Below, in pieces: positions 1 through 10,245 of a stretch of 17,221 bases of DNA; within the stretch, counting starts at the first letter, position 1; each line of letters starts with the position of its first letter. The notes under the pieces were generated by a model that made no database searches, was not told the DNA's origin, and saw nothing but the letters and a program-made list of their open reading frames with translations. This stretch comes from Lyophyllum atratum (Eukaryota > Basidiomycota > Agaricomycetes > Agaricales > Lyophyllaceae), in the NCBI GenBank assembly GCA_014905825.1, contig JACGCN010000143.1, forward strand, positions 1-17,221. Reading direction: 5' to 3'. The position numbers were made by a program, and so were the translations under genes.

Positions 1-1295
1 GGAGCGGCACGCGAAGCTCGAGGCGGGCGAGGGAGTAGGCACCGCCAGCGGCGTTTCCGTACAGCTCGTACAGACTGTCAATGTACTTCGGTGCCTTGCC
101 TTTCAGGATATCCTCGCATTTGATGAACTTGCCGTGCCTTCCCTGATCTTGACGGTAGGTGAGTGACTTGTCGGTCGTGTACATTTGTAAGTACTGGACG
201 TGATGAGCGCCGCGAGCTCGGGGACCGGGGAAATGCGACAGCCAGAGACGGAGGGGAGATGCGAGACCATGTCCCGGGTGTACTTCGAGCTTCCGGGAGA
301 CGTGATGCGGCTAGCGGTGTTGTCCTGGAGCCGGCAGGCCTCTTTGACGATGTGGTAGTGGGAGTCTGTCCTCCAGGCAAGGCACATCTCGTCGTCTGAG
401 CTGATCTCGATGCCAACGTCAATCCACCAGACTCCGGTGTTCTGAAGGGTTTGAAGATCTAGGTCATTCTGGCGCATGAATGCGTCGAGGGCGCCTTCAG
501 CTGCCGCGCGCTCAACAGCGTGAGAGGTGGAGTGTTTAACCCCGCGAATCTGGTGGAGAAAGACGAGGCCGGTGCCCCAACTGGACCCGTGTGCCGCGAG
601 ACTCTCACGAATAGCGTCGCCGAGGTAGACGATGACCCAGTCGGGGACCACCTTTGTCTGGAACGACAGTTGGCCGTTATGACCCCGAGCTCGAAAGAGC
701 TCGTCGGCGTAGGTAACGGGCCACTCGGCGGCCTGGTCTCCCATCAGGTGTTGGATGGCGGGGAGCAGACCTTGCTCGTAAAAGAGCTTTTGCTCCTCCT
801 GAGAAAGCTGGGAGGAGCGGTTGTCGTGGTGGAGCTCGGGAATGAGGACGCGAAGGACATTGTGGATGCCCCACTTCGCGAGGCAGAGATTCGGTATCTT
901 GTGCACCGGGGCGTCAAAACCTCCCTAGAAACCGCATAGTTAGTCCCGGGGTATGAACGGAAAATACGTCAACATACTCCGCTATTTGTAAAGTGGCTAG
1001 ATACATGGATGTTCCGGGTGAGCGTGTCCTCCTTCTTTGCGACGGGATACGCTGTGAGAGCAGAGGAGACAAGAATATCCTTGTCGATGCCGAGCAGAGA
1101 GTCGTAGTCGCGGCGTGCGCTGAAATCCTCCATGTCGGACATGGTATCCAGAATGGGATCAAGGACGGTCTGAGTGCCGTCATGGGTGCCCTGAAGGACG
1201 AACTTAACGAAGTCGCCGTGGTCGGCTTCGTGCAGATCGGCCGCGAAGGCGCAGAAGTTCTTGAGACGCATGTTACGAGTAGGGATAGCAGGCAT
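1..1295 (-). CDS. Uncharacterised agaricomycete protein, 5' part, apparent frameshift
   Basis: I do not know the function; the protein resembles a large uncharacterised family of mushroom-forming fungi (recalled, not searched). Exon 1 runs 1295-978 (106 codons, starting MPAIPTRNMRLKNF). The intron, 977-925 (53 nt), has donor GTATGT, branch CTAAC and acceptor TAG. Exon 2 starts at 924 in the same phase, and the joined text reads HFTNSGGFDAPVHKIPNL across the splice. No membrane segment or catalytic motif is evident. After GCRISP the frame breaks near 224-230: the continuation GPRARGAHHVQYLQMYTTDK, then RQDQGRHGKFIKCEDIL, is in another frame and stays open to position 1. One missing base in a C/G run explains this; a 32-nt intron would also restore frame but is too short to be convincing. 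The gene continues off the left edge. It is either a recent pseudogene or carries a sequencing error. Confidence 0.75.
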
Positions 1296-1336
1296 GGTGG
1301 CAGCGAGTAGGTTCAGGTTAAGGGATGGTTCAATAA

Positions 1337-1344
1337 ATTATATA
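1337..1344 (-). promoter_or_regulatory. TATA-like box of the minus-strand gene
   Basis: On the minus strand this reads TATATAAT, about 42 nt upstream of the ATG at 1295. The position suits a fungal core promoter with a short leader. It is a motif match only. Confidence 0.45.
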
Positions 1345-1350
1345 CCGTTA

Positions 1351-1673
1351 CAGCTGTGTGTTCTACGATAGCGCCAAGAATGGGGGCGGCAAATGCAAGA
1401 GCACGACACGAGGCAGAGCTCCGCAAATCAAATGTTTTCGCCTGTAAGATACAGCCAACGATTAGCGGCCATTCTTCGTATGATAAGGCACTCGGACTTA
1501 CATGGTATCGGGGAATCGTCGATCCCCAAAGTGGAGCCGTTCCGTATAAGCCGGCTATGACAACGGCGCTGTAGCGTGAAACACTGATAAGTATTTCAAA
1601 TACATACTGAGAAGCGACTCACGAGTGATATTGTTCAATACGGCAGGCATGGCCGTCGATATCTCGACGCACA
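1351..1673. other. Intergenic, no gene recognised
   Basis: I see no convincing coding exon here. The notable element is the first palindrome of the dispersed family, GGGGAATCGTCGATCCCC at 1510-1527. A 72-codon open frame across 1356-1574 has no supporting features. Confidence 0.5.
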
Positions 1674-2033
1674 CCGAGCACAGACGTAGGGGTTGGACCC
1701 ACTACGACCTGTGGAGCCTCCGTAGGGGTTGAACCCACTACGTAGACAAGTGGCGAGCGGGAGCGAGGACGGGACGTGGATGGCGGTGGTGGCAAGTTGG
1801 ACTTGTGCGAATTGCGATGATGCGGCCGAGGCTGTTGCCAAACATAACCAATCCGAGTCGGTGACCCACATGGTCAACATTGCAACCGCCATCATCAGCC
1901 TCTCCAACCACTTCTCTCTCATATGTGCCTCATGCTCGCCTCGAACCGACGCAACCTCAGCCGTTGACGTATGGGGTCCAACCCCTGCGGCAACTACGGG
2001 CGTACGGGGTTCAACCCCTGCGTCTGTACTTGG
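1674..2033. mobile_element. Possible MITE-like element with ~68-bp terminal inverted repeats
   Basis: The left end (about 1674-1742) and right end (about 1968-2033) are imperfect inverted copies of each other. Each contains two small palindromes: GGGGTTGGACCC and GGGGTTGAACCC on the left, GGGGTCCAACCCC and GGGGTTCAACCCC on the right. The outer edges are CCGAGCACAGACG and, inverted, CGTCTGTACTTGG. Identity of the arms is roughly three quarters by eye. The interior (about 225 bp) encodes nothing I recognise, and I could not find a clear target-site duplication. It could be a non-autonomous DNA transposon or simply an inverted duplication. Confidence 0.4.
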
Positions 2034-2237
2034 ACTGCCGACCTCTGGATAACCTTTGAGCCGACATCCTAAGTGCCGACGTTCTTTGAGCCGACACATG
2101 CAGGGGATCGACGAACCCCACATACACGTTCGTCTTCTATCTATTGTTCTGATTGACCTTGTTTCTGACCCAACCCAGGATGATGTTGCTTCACCGTATG
2201 TACTCGGTGTGCTGGCGCTGTGTGCTAGCCCGGTCGT
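2034..2237. other. Intergenic with short direct repeat and one palindrome
   Basis: The short motif CTTTGAGCCGACA occurs twice, near 2054 and 2085. The palindrome GGGGATCGACGAACCCC lies at 2103-2119. No gene is recognised. Confidence 0.5.
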
Positions 2238-3292
2238 GGGGAATCGACGATCCCCACCACACAGTGAGTACTCTGAGTTCTGTGCCCATCACCCTTGTTC
2301 CTGACGTATCCTAAGACATCCTCGCCGCCTCCTATTCTGTGTGCTGGCGGTGCTGCTCGCTCCTGGGAATCGACGATTCCCATCACACAGTGAGTATCTT
2401 GAGTTCTGTCCCCATCACCCCCGTGCCTGACGTATCTAAGATATTTTTGCCGCCTCCTATTCTGTGACCTGGCCGCGCTGCTCGCTCCGGGGAATCCACG
2501 TGGCGGTGCTGCTCGCTTTCCCTGGAATCGACGATTCCCATCACACAGTGAGTATCTTGAGTTCTGTCCCCATCACCCCCGTGCCCTGACGTATCTAAGA
2601 TATTTTTGCCGCCTCCTATTCTGTGACCTGGCCGCGCTGCTCGCTCCGGGGAATCCACGATCCCCAGCCTGACGTATCCTAAGACATTCTCGCCGCCTCC
2701 TACTCTGTGTGCTGGCGGTGCTGCTCGCTCCTGGGAATCGACGATTCCCATCACACAGTGAGTATCTTGAGTTCTGTCCCCATCACCCCCGTGCCTGACG
2801 TATCTAAGATATTTTTGCCGCCTCCTATTCTGTGACCTGGCCGCGCTGCTCGCTCCGGGGAATCCACGATCCCCAGCCTGACGTATCCTAAGACATCCTC
2901 GCCGCCTCCTACTCTGTGTGCTGGCGGTGCTGCTCGCTCCTGGGAATCGACGATTCCCATCACACAGTGAGTATCTTGAGTTCTGTCCCCATCACCCCCG
3001 TGCCTGACGTATCTAAGATATTTTTGCCGCCTCCTATTCTGTGACCTGGCCGCGCTGCTCGCTCCGGGGAATCCACGATCCCCAGCCTGACGTATCCTAA
3101 GACATCCTCGCCGCCTCCTACTCTGTGTGCTGGCGGTGCTGCTCGCTCCTGGGAATCGACGATTCCCATCACACAGTGAGTATCTTGAGTTCTGTCCCCA
3201 TCACCCCCGTGCCTGACGTATCTAAGATATTTTTGCCGCCTCCTATTCTGTGACCTGGCCGCGCTGCTCGCTCCGGGGAATCCACGATCCCC
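2238..3292. repeat. 209-bp composite tandem repeat with two palindromes per unit
   Basis: The palindrome GGGAATCGACGATTCCC recurs at 2365, 2524 (slightly shortened), 2733, 2942 and 3151, so the period is 209 bp, with one unit of 159 bp. A second palindrome, GGGGAATCCACGATCCCC, recurs at 2648, 2857, 3066 and 3275. Each unit is two related half-units: both carry a CTGACGTATC..AAGA..GCCGCCTCCTA segment, and one half has an extra ~45 nt containing CACACAGTGAGTATC. A more diverged half-unit starts at 2238. The short unit (2365-2523) lost 50 bp from the centre of its second palindrome. Since 209 is not a multiple of three, the open frames here are by-products of the repeat. Confidence 0.9.
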
Positions 3293-3458
3293 AGCCTCCT
3301 CCTCTCCACGGCAGTGCATATGCAGCGCCTCGAGGTTCACCTCGCATCTCCGTAAGTCTTAGTTTCTCCGTCTCTTTGACGAATCTCATGCCGTTTCTCG
3401 CCCTGTAATCAGTCAGTAATATCATCGCTAGCTGCTGAACCCAAACTTGTTGCATCTC
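3293..3458. other. Non-coding spacer with splice-donor-like site
   Basis: Short candidate text MQRLEVHLAS (ATG at 3319) is followed by a GTAAGT donor, but I could not connect it to the next exon-like segments. It may be part of an upstream untranslated leader. Confidence 0.3.
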
Positions 3459-4149
3459 ATGCGGCCCGATGACGCCCTCGTGCCGCGTAAGTCCACATTG
3501 TTGTCTTATCCGAACATCTCTTGTTAAAATATTTTGTCTTTCAGCCAGGTACGATCTGCTGGCCCCAACCTCGTTTCAGCTCGCGAAGTCCTATGACGCG
3601 CTGGTGCTGTGTGAGTTCAAATTGCTCTCCTATCTTAACGCCTCGTGTTAATTTTTTTTTCATCATCCAGCCATCACGAATGTTGATGCTGCAGGCCCAA
3701 TTTTAGGTTCTACAACTCCACGGCATCTAGAGTCTCGTCAAAAATGGGATAAGAACCCGAGGGACCTCTAGGAAGACAAGCACCCTGCTCCAATGCTGAT
3801 CCTCGTAATCGTCGGCTATCCGGGTCTCAACGAAACTACTTATCGTATGCTACTTATCGGACGCTTCGTGAGTAACACAGCTAAGGTAGCGCTTCTCGTC
3901 TCACCGAAATCATAGGACCAATTGTGGTCAAGGACGGAAGAAAGTCAGCTCGTCGGCCGGCCCTATGGCCAACCGCGGGTTGGTTTGCCGGCCACATCCC
4001 CTCAACCACTCACGGAACTTTCGCGCCGTCTAGCCGATTGAACGCGTAACTAACCAGAGGTCCTATGACGTGCTGTGTAAGTCCAAATTGCTCTCCTATC
4101 TCAACGCCTCGTGTTAAATTTTTTTCATCATCCAGCCATCACGACTGTT
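3459..4149 (+). repeat. Three diverged leader-like exon/intron modules
   Basis: Two clear direct repeats are 3588-3684 and 4060-4149. Each begins TCCTATGACG, continues with a donor-like GTGAGT or GTAAGT, shares AATTGCTCTCCTATCT, then has a T-run and CATCATCCAG followed by CCATCACGA. A third, weaker copy starts near 3459 (CCGATGACGCCCT, donor GTAAGTCC, acceptor TTTCAG at about 3544). They look like duplicated small exons with their introns, or a duplicated 5' leader of the gene downstream. No protein reading joins them. Confidence 0.55.
3955..3993. promoter_or_regulatory. Nested GC-rich inverted repeat upstream of the SNF2 gene
   Basis: The inner arms CCAACC/GGTTGG (3969-3974 and 3978-3983) are separated by GCG. 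The outer arms GGCCGGC/GCCGGCC lie at 3955-3961 and 3987-3993. All arms are perfect. The site lies about 350 bp upstream of the chosen start codon and could be a dimeric protein-binding site or a DNA hairpin; which is not visible. Confidence 0.4.
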
Positions 4150-4341
4150 AGCCTGTATATTGTCGCCGAACTAGTCTATGTTCTATCTTGGCGTGCTTCG
4201 CGTAGCTCTCTACCGCGCGTTTCACTTTACTCCGTAGTATACCCGCCATGTGTACTACTTGCGCACGCAAATTTTGAACTTAAAATATCTAACAACGCTG
4301 TCCCCACTGTTGTCGCTCGAATCCCCCAAAGTCCTACCACT

Positions 4342-7300
4342 ATGCCTAGCCACACCACACACAGCGCGCTCATTCAGATGTCTCTCGCCATGCCGGGGGC
4401 ACCATGGTGCTACCCCAAGTGGCAGGAGATCACCGGTATACACCACGGCTTGTTTCCTGCCGACGACGCCCAATTACCTCGCGGATGGTCTCGCGACGTG
4501 GCCAACTTTATCCAGTCTTACTTCGACCAGTACTCCAAGAAGAAGAGGGAGGACGACAAGATCAAGTTCTCTGCTGCAAGAGCTGGTGCCCATCAAGTTC
4601 CTGGACGCGATCCTTGGCGCCAATGGGTCGTCGAGATGTGGAAGGTCTGGGATATCCACGGTCGCATCACCCGCGCCCTCGCCGAAGAGGGTCTACACCC
4701 CATGACCCTCTCCCTCGGTCACGAGTCCAACGCTTGGCCCGACGGTACTTTGTACACTCCGTTGGCCGTTGACTCAGTTGCTCGATCCCTCTTTGGCGAC
4801 GAAGCTCTCGGTCCGCACGGGCGAGCGCACGAGGGGTTACGCAGGACAATTCAAGCTCTCATCCAGCGCACCTGGTTGAACCTCAAGAAACAGGGTACTC
4901 GCAGCAAGGTCAGGATCCTGGATCACGAGAAGATCGCCATCGCAGCGTTCGAAAGTGAGCTCATGCTGTCTTTCGTCGTAATCGTCTCAGCGACTGACCA
5001 TTCCTAGAACTTGACAGGGAAAAGTTGACGAAGCGTGCCATACGGACTGTCATCAACAAGGTAGCCGCTTGGAGAACCCACGCTGAAGTCCTGCAAACGC
5101 GGGAGAACTTGGAGAAGATGGAGAAGATGGACGAGGAGCTGAAGCGCCTGATGGTCGGGCTCGGGGCTAAGCTAGAGGTCAAAACACAGCATCTGCGTAA
5201 GCCCACCGTCATGCATCACCCCCACAGTGGCTGACGAACTTTCTCAGCAATGACAAAGGTCGACACCAAGATGCTCAAGTCGCTCGCATCGGAGGAAGAC
5301 GTCGCTGACATTATCAGCCTCTACAACGACTTCTTCAAGAACCGTAGCCTCGAGGAGGACTCTGTCCCTATTCACGAACAGCAGCCCACTATCGACATTG
5401 GCTTCGCCGAGTGTAAGGACGGCTCGCCGGATCCTGGAGTCGAGGTCGAATACAACATGCCCCCCGAAGCGCTTTCCCGTGCTCTGGGGTTCGTCAACGG
5501 CCTACCTTTCCTGTTCAACACCCACCGGCACACAGGAGGCCTGAGCTCATGGGACCCAGCGGACGCCCACCTCTTCGACGCTTCCAAGGTCGCCTCAAAC
5601 CCGGAGATGGAAGCCATTACCCTCCATTGGCACCAACTCTGCGGTGCCCATATGATGACGCGAGTCAACTTCACGGAAAAACCCGCACCTGGCAGGTGTT
5701 GTGGTGTCCTCGTCGCGGACGATGTCGGTCTCGGAAAGACGTTTCAGCAGGCGGTCATGATCGCTCTTCTCACCCAGCTCGCCATGCGTGGAATGTTGCC
5801 CGCGGCGAACCGGGGGCCTTTGCCTCCAGTCATTCGTGAGTTTATCATCGTGCGTTCACCCTCTGAAGATAACTGACACAATGGCCATGAATAGAGTCTA
5901 CGCCGTACCTTGCGGAGCACGCGACACTCCCGAACCTCCCGCATCTGATCCTCGTACCCGGAACGCTCCTCGCGCAATGGGAGGCGGAGCTCAAGGTCGT
6001 CTTCAAACCCAAGTCGTTCGATATTCTCATCTACCCGTCAGAGAAGAAATATATCAGCCAATTCTGGGCGCCCGACGGACCTTTCCACGCATCGAAGCAC
6101 CAGCTGTGTCATCGAGTCATCATAGCCTCGCACTCGGTAAGCCGTGTGTGCGGTCCTTAATTTTATTTGACACTAATGACGCATCGTAGGCGTTGCAAAA
6201 AGACTTCTCTTCTCTCTACGTGTATACCAAGCCAGCCGCGGGCTCACTACCGTGGCTTCATCCCTCCAAAAAAGACGTATACGAGACTGCGGCGCCGACG
6301 ACTTTGTACGGGCAAAGGTACCTCTCCATCACCCTCGACGAAGCCCACATGTACCGCAACACCGGCGCTAAGCATTCCTCGGCGCTCTTAATCTTGGAGC
6401 GATCGGTACTACGGTTCGTTCTGACTGCCACCCCTCTTCAAACATCCACGAAGGTAAGCACAGTCTACGTCCTCCCTGCCACAGCGCTGACATGGGTATA
6501 GGACGTCGCCGGCATGGGTCGACTTATTGGACTCCCTCACTTCCACAGCGACACCGCTCTCAAGGAGGAGCGAGCCGACGTGAGCACCCTCAGGAGAGTA
6601 AAAGGCAATAACTCGGAAGACTTGGACGAGGCGAACGACGCGATCAAGGCGTGTCAACTTGAGATCGCTCAGCGGCTACAAGCGCAGTTCGAGGGGCGCA
6701 TCCTGCGACGTACCATAAACAGCCTGAACTGGCAGAGGAACCCGCTCATCTCCATCCCGCCGTACGAAGAGTTCTTGGTGGTCGTGCAACTCACCGACGA
6801 GGAGATTGCCATTATCACGGACCTTGCGGACGCTACTAAGGAGAGGTACAAATTGGCATGGTCTATCGAATTCGGTCCACGCTAACAGAACCCTTATAGT
6901 GTCTCGGCTTCTAATGGCGTCCTGATGATTGTGTCTCGAAGCTTCTACATCCACCACCGGATGTCCGTCGGATTCGCAAGATTGGACATGGACGACCCCA
7001 TACCCGTATTCCACTCTCTGGCCGAATGGGACACGCAGAAGTCTACGAAGATCGACACCTGCGCACGCATGGTCAGGCATATACTCACTGACGACAACGC
7101 CCCCGACATGATCTTCGACGACGGTATTGAATTCCCAGACATCCCGCCTCCGAATCCCGGGGAGAAGGTCTCACAGGAAACGAAGATCCTCATCTACCAA
7201 GAATTTCCGTCTCTTGGCCCTCTGCTCCGCAACGTAAGTCTGAAAAGAATCTTATCGTGAAACGTTTACGTAGCTGACCGCCGACTTGTTACAGATTCTC

Positions 7301-9523
7301 ACCCTCTACGGTATCGACCATAAGTACATCGACGGCGACACAACATTCAAGCAGCGAAACGAGATCGTCCACCAGTTCAAGACCGACCCGTCGTTCCGGG
7401 TGCTCATTGTTTCAGCGGTGGGCGGCACTGGACTTAACCTCACCGTGGCATCAGTCATCATTTTCCTCGTAAGTCCGCCATCTCTTCAAGAGAGAATTCT
7501 TATGCTGACAACTCACATAGGACCAGCCGTGGAGCGCTCAAGATGAGCGACAGATCCGTGGTCGTTCATGGCGGCATCCGCAGAAGAAGGTGGTTAAGTG
7601 TTACCATATTCTTGCAGACGAGACAGCCGACGTCATCCTGAATGCGCTGGCTCGCGGCAAACACGACATGCTGGAGGCCTTCCTTCAGAAGGAGGACGCA
7701 GACGCACCAGGTATGTGCATTCTTCAGGCGCGCTGAAGCACTACTTATCCGTCGGTACAGAGAAGCTCAAGGAGCAGGTCAGGCTGCTTAAGGGACTGAC
7801 CCTTTCTCGTCCCGAGGATGACCTCGACGAGGATGACGAACAGCCGGCCCCCACAAAGGGTAAGGGTAAAGGGAAGAAGGTCACCGAGAACAAATCCACC
7901 GCTGGCGATGAGGCGGCTCGTCCGAAGCCAAAGAAAGTGAGGAAGAAGAAGGTCATTGTGATAGATGACATCGGCGACGACGAGCCGGCGACCGCTGCTG
8001 ATCAAGTCCCCATGGATGACGACGCCATCCTCCCAGGTCTAGGGCCCAACGGCGGAGATTCTACAGACCCCGGTACAACTACTGATCACCGCTCCGAAGT
8101 TTCGAGCGCATACGAGGATACTGACCAGTCCATGGTCTCACGTCCCGTATCCACCGAACGTAAGTCCCCTCCGTCGATCTCTCATCCGCCTCGCTGACTT
8201 AAGGTTTACAGCTCCGGCAGACGAGTCCGAGCCCAACACACCTCCGCCTCAAACGGGACTTCGTCGCCGAGACCTTCTTATTCCCGGTGAGTGTGACACA
8301 CATATACCATGCGATTTCACACCCTTACAAGAGTCTTGTATATAGATAGTCCTGAGGCTGCAAAGGTCAAGAAGAGACAGCGACACCTTTTGAGTTCTCC
8401 GAGCGACAGGGGGTCGTCGCACAACGATGGCGATTACGAAATGGGCTCTGACGATTTGTTCTGGGGTGCGGCGGGCCCTCCCCAGGATTCGCCGATGGGG
8501 CATAGACAAGGTGCGCTTCCTGTTGTTATCACGAATGCCGTATGCTCAACTGCGTTATATTAGTCCACCCTCGCAACCTCCCTGTAGCAGCAATCTCGAC
8601 TCGTCCGCCGCCTGCTCTCGCTCCTCATCCAGCGCCTCCTCCTGCTTCTCGTCAGGCGCCTGCTCTTGCTCCTCGTCCAGTGCCTGCTCCACCAGCAGCT
8701 GAACCGCCGCGAATGAGGTCTGGCTTCAACCCGTTTGCTTTGTCTGCGCAAAGACCAGAGTCTGCGAGTGCAAAAAGTGTTGCCAACTCCTCTTCCCCGA
8801 TGCCATATCCATCGTCGTCACCCCAGTCTTCAATGACAATGCCTTCCCCGGGTCAGTTTTCCTAGCTGTTCGCCTCTTCGTATCTGCTGACAACGTTTCT
8901 ACTTAGTATCACAGCACCAAAAAGACGGTAACCAACCTTCATCAGGACGCCCTCCTTCTATGCTGTCCACGCTGCCTAGCAGACGTCAGTTTTATCACTG
9001 TTGTCCAACCCATGTACTAACGAGTTATTATCAGAGTTCATTCAGCCGAAGAGGGTCCCGCTGCAGCTGCCAGCTAAGCCAATGCAGGGACCGAACCCTC
9101 CTCTCCCTTCTTCTCGCCATCCGTCAGCTAACGCAGGCGCGAATCCTGGCCGGCAACCCTCAACGTCTTCGTCGGTGCCTCAGCCACCAGCAAATGCTTT
9201 GACATCGCAGGGTGCGTTTCCCAAGTGCTCCAGTTTCTGCCGTGCTTACAAGTCGACTTAGTTGCTCCTCCAATTCGGCAAGACAATGCCGTTGCATCTT
9301 CTTCGACTTCTCGAGGTGAGACTTGATATATAACATCCTCTCAGCATGCACTAATTTCGATCTAGCCGTACCTTCAATGCGTCAGCCTACACTCTTTGGG
9401 GCTGCACGGAAGCCAAGCGGGACGCTCAGTCCGCTGCCACCGCCAACTACAGGGCGGAACCCGTACCCGAAGTATCAACGCCAGAAGCCCGAGAAGAAGC
9501 CTGAGAACGAGCGCAGGGGTTGA
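4342..9523 (+). CDS. SNF2-family helicase-like ATPase, 17 exons, 1443 aa
   Basis: Exons: 4342-4954, 5008-5196, 5248-5835, 5895-6136, 6190-6453, 6502-6845, 6900-7233, 7295-7468, 7521-7710, 7761-8159, 8212-8286, 8346-8510, 8564-8851, 8907-8984, 9035-9211, 9262-9315, 9366-9523 (TGA). They total 4332 nt with consistent phases; introns are 48-61 nt. Seen motifs: a charged helix near residues 230-260; Walker A ADDVGLGKT (424-432, K431); LILVPGTLLAQW (Ia); LDEAH with DEAH at 594-597; LTATP (622-626); SAVGGTGLNL (898-907); QIRGRSWRHPQ (927-937). SNF2 proteins use ATP to translocate on duplex DNA and remodel chromatin or displace proteins; action in the nucleus is inferred. The motif I acid is DD rather than DE. 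Residues 980-1443 are disordered: Lys-rich stretches fit nuclear import, VIVIDD (1044-1049) resembles a SUMO-interacting motif, and a Pro/Ala-rich segment follows. The intron 6846-6899 has a weak donor (GTACAA). The start is uncertain: the frame is open from 4111, and ATGs at 4378 and 4390 are alternatives. Confidence 0.88.
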
Positions 9524-9860
9524 GGGACGATACTATATACTACACACGCCGTACGTTTTGTATTCAGAGGCATAGTATACATGGGGATCTTCGATCCCCG
9601 TCTCTGAGCTGCTTGAGTGAAACCAAACACGTTATGAGAACCGGCTTTGGAGGCCATGTGCTGTCAGACGGGGATCGTCGATCCCCACTAACGAGAGCTG
9701 TCTCCCCCTTGTGTGTTAAGACTTACGTACATGTGGGGATCCACGAACCCCTGTGTTCACTCTCAGCGGTGAGCTTGAACACAAACGAACGGATGGGCTA
9801 TGTGTCGTCAGACGGGGATCGTCGATCCCCTTGATGGCAGCCGTGTTGGAATTCTGAGCG
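9524..9860 (+). other. 3' flank of the SNF2 gene with four palindromes
   Basis: Palindromes lie at 9583-9599, 9670-9686, 9735-9751 and 9814-9830. Two of them (9670 and 9814) immediately follow a TCAGAC, as if next to a splice acceptor. Donor-like GTGAGC near 9769 precedes the acceptor-like GTCAG near 9810. This may be upstream leader of the small gene that follows. Confidence 0.4.
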
Positions 9861-10186
9861 GTATGTATCTATCAAACGCTTCACCGGGATGTACATTTTC
9901 TGACCCCTTCACCGGTATCTCTATGCAGGGAGCGGACGACGCCCTTATACGAGGTTCCTCGAACTTAGTGTTAACCAAAAGCAACTTCACCCAAGGTAAG
10001 TCTAGTCGTTCCTAAGCACCCTACATAACTTGACCATCGACGCTAGAACGAAGCTTCCATCTTCTCAACGCCAACCACCAAGTCGACCGAAAGGTAAGTC
10101 TAGCTATGCCTAAGTACCCTACATAAGTTGACTATCGAGACTAGATCCATACCTCGACCTCTTGACTAACTACCAAGTCGACGCCT
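9536..10186. repeat. 651-bp recent duplication, copy 1
   Basis: Matches 11483-12133 at a constant offset of 1947, with two substitutions that I can see. It contains four palindromes and the leader exons of the small gene. The left boundary of the second copy lies in the middle of a palindrome; the right boundary lies inside a leader exon. Confidence 0.92.
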
Positions 10187-10243
10187 TAAAGTAAGTTTCT
10201 CTCCTGTTGTAAGCGTCCGCTCAGTTGTTAACCTCCTTCATAG
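9861..10243 (+). other. Leader with four short introns upstream of small gene copy 1
   Basis: Introns are 9861-9928 (GTATGT..GCAG), 9996-10046, 10094-10144 and 10191-10243 (each GTAAGT..TAG). The exons between are 9929-9995, 10047-10093 and 10145-10190. Joining them gives stops in the frame that leads into the conserved downstream exons, so I read them as a 5' untranslated leader. The second and third introns are both 51 nt and match at 42 of 51 positions, so one probably arose by duplication of the other. Confidence 0.5.
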
Positions 10244-10245
10244 TC

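Noticed and set aside
78..422. 114-codon minus-strand frame overlapping the left gene
   Set aside because: It is a shadow in the third frame of the exon; the other two frames carry the family-like text.
1729..2052. 107-codon plus-strand frame inside the inverted-repeat element
   Set aside because: It overlaps both inverted repeats and shows no domain or splice signals.
2383..3340. Repeated minus-strand open frames of 70-126 codons (text GIVDSPERAARPGHR)
   Set aside because: They follow the 209-bp repeat, change frame from unit to unit and carry no independent coding signal.
4111..4341. N-terminal extension of the SNF2 protein from the open frame beginning at 4111
   Set aside because: The segment includes the intron-like leader repeat and reads as hydrophobic, low-quality protein; the ATG at 4342 gives a better start, though this is not proven.
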